In this document: piece after piece, positions 56,001 through 64,000 of the stretch
Position numbering within the stretch: the stretch's first letter is position 1
Layout of the letters: each line of letters begins with the position of its first letter
Assembly (NCBI GenBank): GCA_037783415.1
Contig: JAZGTN010000062.1
Location: 969,501-1,033,500 of the forward strand
Direction of reading: 5' to 3'
From: Leptasterias polaris
Lineage: Eukaryota; Echinodermata; Asteroidea; Forcipulatida; Asteriidae
DNA: 64,000 bases
Position numbers and translations under genes: made by a program
The notes under the pieces: generated by a model
The model's input: only the letters and a program-made list of their open reading frames with translations
Databases searched by the model: none
What the model was told of the DNA's origin: nothing

Positions 56001-59000
56001 CTGTTATCATTCAACCAAAATAAGAACAAGATTGTTTTAAATCATTCTGGCTGTATTCTGTCAAATGATTGCTGTATATCTTTGACAGGGGGTAAATTTG
56101 TCGTTCTTCCTTTAATGGAAGAATGACAAATCAGATTAGTATTGCAAATCCAACTGAAGTAAAATACTGTACTTCAACAACAAAAATCTTTAAAGTTCTT
56201 CATCTTTCAAGAAAAGCTACACTAATCAGTGGGAGTATTATGGCCTAGTGGTCCAATACACTGGACAAGGGTTTGGTTCCCATTCAATGTGGTGAGGTTC
56301 CCATTCAATGTGGTGAGATTTTTTCCTGACTGAATGCACTCTTCTAAAATCTAAGGTTTCACTTTTCCCTTTAAGCAAAAGAAGATCTGTTTGTCTATCT
56401 CACCTTCTTGATTCTTTACCATCTCTGCTGTCTCGTCTATCTCGGTCTCTATCCTTCTCCCTGTCCCTGTCTCGATCTCGATGTCTCCGTTCCTTCTCTC
56501 TATCTCTGTCTCTGTCTCTGTCTCGATCCCTGTGTCTGTCTCGTTCTCTGTCCCGCTCCCCGGCACGTTCCCCGACACGTTCCGTGGCACGTTCCCCGAC
56601 ACGTTCCGTGGCACGTTCCCCGGCCCGCTCCCCTCGGTCTTTCGTCCGTGACCGGTCCCTCTCACCACGGTCACGGGAGCGTTCTCGCTCTGACAGGCTT
56701 CGTTCTGGTGATCTTTTGTCATACCTGGTTATAAAAACGGGTTGCATTTTCATTACATGATAAAACTAACACCTGTTGGAGTTTCCTAACATAGTCAACC
56801 ATCAAAAGGAATCTCACAAAGTTAAAATTTCAGTGCTTTTTGAAACATCAATAGTGTGGGTATAAAGCACTACATCACATTACATACTGGCATCAGTACG
56901 TCAGTCATACAGTTGCCAATCTTGTGTTCTGTAATAATGCCCAATGTAAAAGGAGCGGTGAAGCACACCGGACTCAAGCTCTAGGGTTTCTGATCAGCAG
57001 ATTGTGAATTTGAATCCCGGTGTTTCTGGTATGGTTGGCTGCATTAAGTTTGAACCACAGCACCTTGTCAACCATTACAAGGTGCTACATGTTTCTAAAT
57101 GTATAAATATAAAATGAGTCTTGTAATAGACCTTATGCATTGACGTCACCAAGCCGCCATCTTAGAGGTAAACTGATGATGAAACAATGGAAACGCACTG
57201 ATTTGTACGCGCGGCGCACAGGCCTGGCCAATGAACATCTTCCTTTTGACCTCTAGGCGAGGGCGCCCTACTCAAATGACGTCATGTGCATAAGGTCTAT
57301 TTCACACACAGCTATGCATACCTGTCGACAAAATTTGAGGATGCCCTTTGGGTGTGAAAAGTGCTATATAAGACCTGCACATTATTATTCTCAGTATCGT
57401 TTGTTTCCACTTTTTAAAGTATCAAATCCATTCAAAAAACAGAAAAATTACAGGATCACTCTTTATCAGAAAGGTCCCTTGTCTCAAATCCCAACACCAT
57501 TGATCTTCTTTCTGAATCCCTGTGACAATGACTGAACTACTTACTCTTCTCTATGGCGGTAGTCACGAACCTCTCTGTGTCTATAGTCATCTTCATCAGA
57601 GCTTCTGTAATGTAAACAAGTTTCATTATAATACTGAAGCAGCCAGTGTGATGATAACATTGGGACATGTTCTTATCTTAACCATACTAGTATGCAAGAC
57701 TTTGTAGCCATGTACAAACCAACAAATTAAAATTATGACAATCATGAGGCCCAAGATGAACGGTAATGCTGGATTGGGTCACCATCTTATACAGGTTCAT
57801 AACTACACATATGTGTACAGTTGGCTGATATTTTCTTTATTTCCAAACCTACCGTTAGATTTATCCCTCCTAAACCCAAAGCATGAAATTTGTTATCCCT
57901 TTAAAACTGAACTGAATTTAATCTAGTGCAGTGATGTAGAGAAACTTAAATGAAAAATCATATGGCATTTGATCAATGACATAACATTCCCCTTAATACC
58001 AAAAAGTCTTCTTTTGCAAAACTGACTGATCACATTTTTGTTAGGAAAGTGTTTAATTTACTCCCCACAAGAATATTAGAAGAGTGTTGGCTTACGTGCT
58101 GATGTCACTCTCACTTGCAGGGCTCTGTCCCCTGAAGAAGGGAGCCGGTGAAACACCAGGCCCCCTATCAGGCCCCCTATCAGGCCCCCTATCAGACCCC
58201 CTATCAGACCCCCTATCAGACCCCCTATTCCACATGTCTGGGGGAGGGGGACCCTGACTAGGAGGTGGAATGGACTGGTTGTACTGAGGAGTGAAGGGTG
58301 GATTCTGGGGAGGGGGCTCTGCAAAGAAAAGGATATGTGTTTAGAAATTGAAATTGAAAATCAAATTCGACAAAAGACAGCTCGAGGGCTGATACATAAC
58401 AAATTAAAACAAAGTAAAAATGTAAAGAATAGGCTATGATAATTAAAAAGAAAGACAATATAGAGAAAAATGTAACAATTGTGTATAAAATGATTAAAAC
58501 GAATGTAGGATACACATTGTAAAAAATAAAAATAAAACTAACAACTAAACATATACCAAATGTAAAAAAACAAAACAGAAAGACAACATTAGCGCAGATT
58601 TAAAATGTTCATAAAAAGAACGAAAACATGTTTCATGTTGTAAAGGTGAAACAAAAACTAGTTTCCAAGGGAGTCCCATTGAGGGCGTCTGATTTGTTGA
58701 TGGATGGATTAGCATGTATTCAAGAGGTGAGACCACAGGTCTTGAAACCACAAGAGTAGAAGAGGTGGTTCAAATCCCAACTGTCCACAAGGCCTAGAGT
58801 ATTTATCGCTCTCTAGTCATGCAATTCATAACCATAACCAATCTTTGTATGAGAGAGTTCAACTACTGTCAGAGGTTGCAGAGTTCCCAATGGGAAAACC
58901 AAACACATATACAAACAGCAAAATAATGGTTAGGAAATAACAAATATTACATGACCCCGTTTGGATGCAACTTTTAATTTCTTGGGTAGTCTACACCAGA

Positions 59001-62000
59001 CACTAGAGAGGTTTCGCAAGCGCACGGATATGGATACAGATACAGATACGATATCCGCATCTGTTCACGTTAGATGCGCGTCAGATTTTGTTTCGCAATC
59101 ATAGAGGTAGGTGTCAGGCCTAGGCCAAAGTATAGACACAAATTGGCATAGGTTTTGCGAGCAAAACAAATCCAAAAACATTTTGTGTATGTTCTTGTTA
59201 CATTCGAGAATTTGATTGAATAGATTTTTTGTTTAACTGATCGTTTTCAGACCCCCACGTTAAACGCGTGTAATGAAAGTTTCCGGCAAGTATGTCAAAA
59301 CAGAGACGACTGTTTATACTGCATTTTCCCCATATTTTGCTTACAAATGATGAACACACTTCTATGTCATAAATGACACATTTAAAAGCAATACCGGGGC
59401 AAATGTTTTTAATCTAGCGCAAAAATACAACTAAAAAACGCAAAACGGTATCCGTTTTCAACGCGCACGCAAAACACGGAAGCCACGGTTACGCGTCACG
59501 TGAACACACAAAGTGTTGACGTATCCGTATCCGTATCCGTAGCCTTGCGAAACCTCTCTACTATTTTTTGTATCATAACTGATTTAGTTCTGTAATGCAA
59601 GGGCATTGTCTTTAGGGTGACTGCTCTATATTCCGACACAACTATGTTCCGACAACCTTATGTTCCCAAAACTCCCTTGTGATTTATATGCTAAGGTTGG
59701 AGAAGGAGTAGGAATAGGAAAATACACTAGGGGTGTTGGAACATTTGGGTGTCTGAACATCGGTGTTTAACCGTCTTTAGCAATATCAACAACAAAGAAT
59801 CCACACTTCTAACCCGACGAAGACTAAAGTAGGCCTGTCTGAGCATTAAGAAAACCAATATTGTTCTTGACAAACCCATACCAAATGTTTCAAACTGAAA
59901 CTCATATTAATCACACAGAATCTCAAATTATCCAGATCTCAACTTACCATAAAATGGGGGTCTGTCTCCAAAGTTAGGAGGGGGCCTCCCTGGCGGTCCA
60001 GATCCAGGTCCCATCTGAGGTGGGGGCATGGACCCAGACATGGAATGAGGGGGCATGTTGACCTGCTGGGGTGGGGGCATACCCCCTTGCTGTGGAGGCA
60101 TTCCACCCTGAGGAGGGGGCATGTTCATATTAGGGGGCGGCATGTTCATGGGCGGCCCACCTGGGCGAGGAAATCGCCCGCCCCCTGGACCGGGGCCATT
60201 TTGTCCCGGTCCGCCATGCGGCATCGGTCCTCCAGGGCCCTGTGGCGGGCCTCGAGGTCCTTGAAAGTTCGGCCTTGGTGGTGGCCCATCTAGAAGAAAA
60301 GCAAAACAAAAATAACAAATCTCCTCAAAAAACTGTTTATCTGCTTGTTTCTTTAGCACTCATTAGTGTCCAGTACACAATATTTAATCATACTTTGGAT
60401 TCAGCTATCATTAGGATCATAATCATCTGGTGACTCACCAAAACGCTGTGGGGGAGGGCCATAGTTCTGTGGTGGCGGACCAGACATGTTGGGAGGCGGC
60501 ATGTTCATCCTCGGAGGGGGACCTGAAAAATAATAATTGAAACAACTTACTCAAAAACAACTCACTATGTTTGTCTCTCTCCATGGTTATTTACATAGAA
60601 TTGGTTTACTTTTTGAGTGCAAATGGTTCACTTTCATTTCTACCAACCTGAGTGAGGAAGGGGCATCCTTCCGTGAGGTGGACCTCCTGGACCCATAGGG
60701 CCTGGCCCTCTATTCATGGGTCCTCTTGGTCCCATGGGTGGCCCACCAGGTCCCTGCATTCCACGTGGAGGGGGACCCCTTAGGGGTGGACCCCCTAGCC
60801 TCGGCCCCATCGGCCTTGGGCCCATAGGAGGCATGTTACCCCCAGGGTGACCAACGTTTGGTGGGGGGCCTCTCATGTTTGGTGGTGGTGGCCCACGGGG
60901 CCCAGGTGGGCCGTAGTTCTGGACCGGAGGAGGGCGGCTGGGGCTGGACGTTGGTGCTGGAGCTGGAGCTGATGTGCTGCTACTGATGATGACCAAAACA
61001 TGGCATTATAAGTTTGGGGTTTTTTAAACACTGAAATCTTTGCTTGAAGTTGACTTTACATGTTATCAGTAAGAGAGTTTATAGAAAAAGAATTCACATT
61101 AACACCAAATCACCTCTCAGCTTTGGTTCCCGATGATTTCACACACGTCCTTGGTCAAAACTTCCACTTACGGAAGATCTCTGACAAAAGATTTTACAAG
61201 GGATCTTATCTTGGACAGGACAACAATTGTTGTCCTTCCACACGAAGTGCATTTTGTAAAATTTTACAACCATGTATAATTTAAGCAAGGGACCCTTGCT
61301 AAATTGCTCTTCGTGTGAAAAGGGCTTTGCTAAGCTAGGACGTCTGTGTAAATAAATATATGCATTTCTAAGATCCTTTTCTAGATGTATGTAGTTTATA
61401 CTCACTAATTATTTGTCAGATTTGATTCACTGCCGACTACTTGGATGGACTGCATCGGGGGATTTTCTCTCTCATTCTCCCGCCGTCTACCAGCTATCGA
61501 TCCGATCACGTTAATTGGACTAGGGTATTCTCGTCGTATACTAGTCCGTGTTGGGCTAGGTTTGATGTCTGATTTGGCTGCTTGGAAAAAATTACATTAT
61601 TTCAAAGTTAGCTGAAGACAGGAGATGTAATACACAGAGGAGAATGTTCAGTAGTTGGCTCAATTATTAATATGCGTCACCAACAAAAATTTACATTAAA
61701 GGTAGATTACACCATTTGCAGACATGAACAAAATGTACTTCCAAGTTACTACAAAATAACTGACTTGACAGAAATACATATTATTTCTCAAGTATCCAGT
61801 GAAAACGTTTCACCAGGTGTTGCTCTCGTTTTTCTTGGCAAATGTAATCAGGGAACTGAAACAATGTTTTGTAATAGATCCTACCTCACAAATCCATATT
61901 TTCTCGAAAAGCATTTACCAGTTACGTTATATCCCTTAAAATTTATATTGCTTTTGATAATGATGAATTTTGCAAAATTGGCGCCTCTGAAAATAATGCT

Positions 62001-63451
62001 CAGAAAGAGCGACTTGTTCATACAAAATATTGTGTAATTACTCTTTCTTACCAGATGAAGTTGTGGAACTGTCTTTGGAGTTAGACGAGTCTTGATGATG
62101 GCTCTAGAAATGAGTAAAGAAGTAAAATCAGAAGTAAAATAACTAGTTTGAAAGTTTGACTTTATCTTTACTATACATTGAGATAATAAGCTTTTAGTGC
62201 GGATGGTTTATACAATGAAGAATAGTCGACCTCTGTGATAACTAGGACTTCCATAAGCATACTTGATCCTGGCAGAAACCTGCCAATTTCTTTTTCCTGA
62301 AGAATGCGTTGAGTTGAGTTGTTCACACCCCAGTTCTTTTCAGAACCACCACAACCCATAAGGAATGTTGTTTGTTCTCAGCGACTTGATGTGCTTAAGT
62401 AGATCTATGAAATCGGGCCCGGATTTTGAGGGCTTTCCTAGAAATTGACTTACATGACTGTAGCTTTTCCCCCCTGATTCTGCTCTTAGACTGTGTTGTT
62501 TATTGCAGTAGTTCTTCCATGTGTCCTCATTGAAACCATAATTGAAATAATCGGTCAAATCGGCTCCTGTTGAGATAAAAACAAAGTCAGCAGTTTTAAC
62601 AAGTACGAACAATGACATATTTAAGACAAAGTACACAATTAACCCTCCTACTGTCTGACCATTCAATACCATTCACTGTGGTTTTGAATGATAGATAAGC
62701 TATGCCAGCCTTGCAATATGATACCATGAGGGAATGCATGTACACAGTACACAGTTAGTTCTGTGCACAGTTGTGCCACCATACACAACTTTGGCAGTTG
62801 AATGGTTTCAAATGGTTGGTCAACTCACTTGAAAATGTTGCTAACAGTAGGAGGGTTAATGATTATTTTTAAAAGGAAACGATTCAATTTTAAAGCTTTC
62901 TAATTAAAAATGTGATTTTGGGTTGAACAAAGACAATTTGACAAGAGCGGGATTTGAACCAATGACGTCCGGATTAACGTGCCAGCGCTCTACCAACTGA
63001 GCTATCTAGCCCTATGCTGTGTGCCCCAAAACAGATATTGTAATTGATGTCTTTCGTGTGTTTGATCAACAGTGCCGCGATAAGAACATTTCAAAATCCC
63101 CTGAAGGATACAAACTTCTTATCTGAAAGAAAGCTTACCTGGTTTTCTCCATGGCTTGTCTACCACTGAATCTACATCGAAAGAGTACACCCCTACTCCA
63201 TTAATGGTGCCTTCCACATCCATGTCCACACCTTTGACTGCTACCTTCTGTATTGCAGAAGCAGGCACTAAAATGGGAACAAGGCAAAATGTCAGTGATC
63301 ATTAGACAAATTTAACACACTTTTGGTCTTGAAACAAAATGAAGAAGAAAAAAAAAGACTTGCGTCAAACAAGACTGAAACTCTACCTTGAGCCATTGAA
63401 GATGTCTTATGGTATGTTGATGTTTTGTGTGACGGTGGACCTCCATATGAC
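55826..63451 (-). CDS. FIP1L1: FIP1-like 1, pre-mRNA 3'-end processing factor (12 visible exons; N-terminus outside window)
   Basis: Subunit of the nuclear CPSF (mPSF) complex; in the family it links CPSF30, poly(A) polymerase and U-rich RNA during cleavage and polyadenylation. Twelve exons join in phase to 2,074 bp, about 690 residues. Order of parts: a Ser/His-rich lead-in; the FIP1 motif ([41 protein letters not shown]); a Ser-rich linker; a conserved [15 protein letters not shown] block; a long Pro/Met/Gly-rich disordered part; DRGS/DRGP repeats; an [15 protein letters not shown] block matching human [10 protein letters not shown]; an Arg-Asp/Arg-Glu region; and a basic C-terminus ([21 protein letters not shown]). 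Human FIP1L1 is about 594 residues, so the proline-rich part is expanded here. The acidic N-terminal exon(s) must lie beyond 64000. Convergent with GNPDA. Confidence 0.95.
56404..56724 (-). CDS. FIP1L1: FIP1L1 Arg-Asp/Arg-Glu-rich exon
   Basis: It encodes [20 protein letters not shown], then ERATERVG and ERAGER repeats from a 24-bp duplication, then long RD/RE runs to DGKESR. In the human protein the equivalent charged region contributes to RNA and partner binding. Confidence 0.93.
56950..57387 (+). mobile_element. tRNA-derived SINE family A copy in a FIP1L1 intron, split by a MITE
   Basis: The 5' part (CACACCGGACTCAAGCTCTA, GATCAGCAGATTGTGAATTT, CACAGCACCTTGTCAACCAT) ends at about 57124. 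The 3' part (TTTGGGTGTGAAAAGTGCTA, TATAAGACCTGCACATTATT) resumes after 57301. Confidence 0.75.
57125..57301. mobile_element. 177-bp MITE with about 24-bp inverted termini
   Basis: AATAGACCTTATGCA with TTGACGTCA at the left is mirrored by TGACGTCA and TGCATAAGGTCTATT at the right. It is non-coding. TA lies next to each GACC end, compatible with a TA target but not proof. Confidence 0.85.
57545..57604 (-). CDS. FIP1L1: FIP1L1 exon with [11 protein letters not shown] block
   Basis: A 60-bp exon between the acceptor TTTACATTACAG and donor GAAGA|GTAAGT encodes [19 protein letters not shown], similar to human [20 protein letters not shown]. Confidence 0.93.
58096..58318 (-). CDS. FIP1L1: FIP1L1 exon with DRGS/DRGP repeats
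   Basis: It encodes [28 protein letters not shown], then three DRGS-type and three DRGP-type units, then [20 protein letters not shown]. The donor GTAAGC leaves phase 2. The repeats come from a 12-bp tandem array at 58157-58228. Confidence 0.92.
58157..58228 (-). repeat. In-frame 12-bp tandem repeat, six units
   Basis: The plus strand reads CAGGCCCCCTAT three times, then CAGACCCCCTAT three times. It lies inside a FIP1L1 exon, and its length keeps the reading frame. Confidence 0.97.
58725..58905 (+). mobile_element. tRNA-derived SINE family B, copy 2 (FIP1L1 intron)
   Basis: GGTGGTTCAAATCCCAACTG, ATGCAATTCATAACCATAAC and TTGTATGAGAGAGTTCAACT match the copy at 48590-48815. Confidence 0.65.
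59004..59560. mobile_element. 557-bp MITE-like element in the largest FIP1L1 intron
   Basis: TAGAGAGGTTTCGCAAG at 59004-59020 is the exact reverse complement of 59544-59560. Inside each end lies a run of GGATACAGATAC or GTATCCGTATCC, giving imperfect pairing over about 40 bp. Non-coding. Confidence 0.85.
59618..59772 (+). mobile_element. Short inverted-repeat element, copy 2 (FIP1L1 intron)
   Basis: GTGACTGCTCTATATTCCGA, TAGGAATAGGAAAATACACT and AGGGGTGTTGGAACA match the reverse complement of 47710-47825. The telomere-like part is diverged here. Confidence 0.65.
59948..60289 (-). CDS. FIP1L1: FIP1L1 proline/methionine-rich exon C
   Basis: It encodes [16 protein letters not shown] through repeated NMPPP and GGMPP units to FGDRPPFY. 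The acceptor is CTTTTCTTCTAG and the donor is TATG|GTAAGT. It is disordered and low-complexity but open throughout. Confidence 0.92.
60439..60522 (-). CDS. FIP1L1: FIP1L1 proline-rich exon B
   Basis: It encodes [20 protein letters not shown] and GPPPQRF. The acceptor is TTATTTTTCAG and the donor is TTTG|GTGAGT. It is phase 1 at both ends. Confidence 0.9.
60648..60982 (-). CDS. FIP1L1: FIP1L1 proline/glycine-rich exon A
   Basis: It encodes [18 protein letters not shown] and then GPP/MGP-rich sequence to LPHS. The donor CAG|GTTGGT is weak, but the phase fits the next exon exactly. Confidence 0.88.
61406..61580 (-). CDS. FIP1L1: FIP1L1 exon with conserved VIG...GRRR block
   Basis: It encodes [20 protein letters not shown] and [14 protein letters not shown], matching the human IDVIGQ / EGRRRANENSNIQVLSE stretch. 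The acceptor is TTTTTTCCAAG and the donor is TA|GTGAGT in phase 2. Confidence 0.93.
62052..62103 (-). CDS. FIP1L1: FIP1L1 small Ser-rich exon
   Basis: A 52-bp exon encoding [17 protein letters not shown], with acceptor CATTTCTAG and donor TCTG|GTAAGA. The phases fit both neighbours. Confidence 0.85.
62454..62566 (-). CDS. FIP1L1: FIP1L1 exon, second half of FIP1 motif
   Basis: It encodes [20 protein letters not shown] and then a diverged [11 protein letters not shown]. The acceptor is TTATCTCAACAG and the donor is CAT|GTAAGT, leaving phase 0. Confidence 0.96.
62945..63012 (-). repeat. tRNA-like sequence (Asn-like), probable SINE head or tRNA pseudogene
   Basis: The minus strand reads GGGCTAGATAGCTCAGTTGG (A box) and GGTTCAAATCC (B box). 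A GTT would sit at the anticodon position. The base before the anticodon is C rather than U, and the acceptor and T stems do not pair, so it cannot be a normal tRNA. It lies in a FIP1L1 intron. Confidence 0.7.
63139..63267 (-). CDS. FIP1L1: FIP1L1 exon, first half of FIP1 motif
   Basis: It encodes [15 protein letters not shown] through DKPWRKP, the start of the FIP1 motif. The acceptor is CCATTTTAG and the donor is CCAG|GTAAGC. It is phase 1 at both ends. Confidence 0.95.
63387..63451 (-). CDS. FIP1L1: FIP1L1 exon (most 5' visible)
   Basis: The acceptor GTTTTACAG precedes the exon on the minus strand; it encodes [20 protein letters not shown] and ends at the donor CAAG|GTAGAG in phase 1. It enters in phase 2, so a further upstream exon exists. 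Confidence 0.8.
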
Positions 63452-63686
63452 CTGTAAAACACAAAATGAAAATGTGTATGACTGTTATTTTCACAACTGT
63501 TAAAACCAAGTGTGTAACGAGGTTTAAACGAAAAGTTTAAACAAGGTTTAAACGAAAAGCTATAAAACAAATGGCTTTCTGTGTGGAGAGAATCCTGAGT
63601 GGAATGGAAACAAGATTGTGCATTTACTCTTTTACTTTTTCAGACTTAACAAAAAACTGTTTTTACCTTGGCCAAGTTCGCGTAAA

Positions 63687-63746
63687 AACTATCGTTGACC
63701 ACAATTCAACTAAGTTAGCTCGAACTCTATCTAGTCAACGATAGTT
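63687..63746. repeat. 13-bp inverted repeat near the right edge
   Basis: AACTATCGTTGAC at 63687-63699 pairs with GTCAACGATAGTT at 63734-63746. The DNA from 63452 to 64000 shows no convincing exon and is probably FIP1L1 intron. Confidence 0.7.
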
Positions 63747-64000
63747 GGACTACACTAGTCGACTATTTGGAACCAGCCTCGGGGGCATCACTGGTTACCA
63801 ATAGCCGTTTTCATAGCACAGTGCAGAGTGGACCGGTTATAAGAAAATGGTAACATACGTTAAGTCGCCGGAAGCTTTGACATGACATGACTAGAGTCGT
63901 TTGCACTACAAGTTTTGTGCGCGTGCTCTACGTACGTCACTAAACAAACACTAGTTAACCAATGGTCCTTGCGCAAACTTAGCCCTCTATGATCAGGGCT

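Noticed and set aside
62945..63012. Functional tRNA-Asn gene
   Set aside because: A and B boxes are present, but the acceptor and T stems do not pair and the base before the anticodon is wrong; more likely a SINE head or pseudogene.
63452..64000. First exon of FIP1L1 at the right edge
   Set aside because: Minus-strand frames here show no acidic N-terminal FIP1 sequence and no start codon joined to a suitable donor.

Overview
The window is animal genomic DNA: AT-rich, with long spliced genes, GT-AG introns and many short transposable elements. Protein content points to an invertebrate deuterostome. Several dispersed repeats resemble, from memory only, families common in echinoderm (especially sea star) assemblies, so an echinoderm is my best guess and the exact group is unproven.

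Three protein-coding genes can be read. (1) About 1-14.4 kb, plus strand: the 3' part of a Phox2 paired-type homeobox gene. Three exons are visible; the first coding exon lies left of the window. (2) 24.1-41.9 kb, plus strand: the complete coding sequence of glucosamine-6-phosphate deaminase (GNPDA, 280 residues, five coding exons). (3) 55.8-63.5 kb, minus strand: most of a FIP1 (FIP1L1) gene, the pre-mRNA 3'-end processing factor. Twelve exons are visible; the acidic N-terminus lies right of the window. GNPDA and FIP1 converge on a 14 kb gene-free interval. The three genes have no obvious shared pathway (autonomic neuron specification, amino-sugar catabolism, polyadenylation).

The most striking structure is inside GNPDA. 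Its last intron (10.4 kb) is almost wholly a 10.0 kb minisatellite of about 475 units of 21 bp, with higher-order blocks up to about 1.6 kb and an extreme lack of adenine on the sense strand. The same gene carries a second, unrelated 21-bp array, a 35-bp array, a degenerate TTGA-type repeat with a 140-bp duplication, several tRNA-derived SINEs and a 1.4 kb terminal-inverted-repeat element nested in one SINE.

The other gene-free stretches (14.4-24.1 kb and 41.9-55.8 kb) hold MITE-like inverted-repeat elements, SINEs, a decayed Penelope-like retroelement fragment with a GIY-YIG domain, short minisatellites, long poly-C runs and at least three dispersed repeat families. I found no rRNA gene, no convincing functional tRNA, no CRISPR array and no bacterial-type operon. 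Many long open frames in 31.3-41.3 kb are artefacts of a stop-free repeat whose period is a multiple of three.
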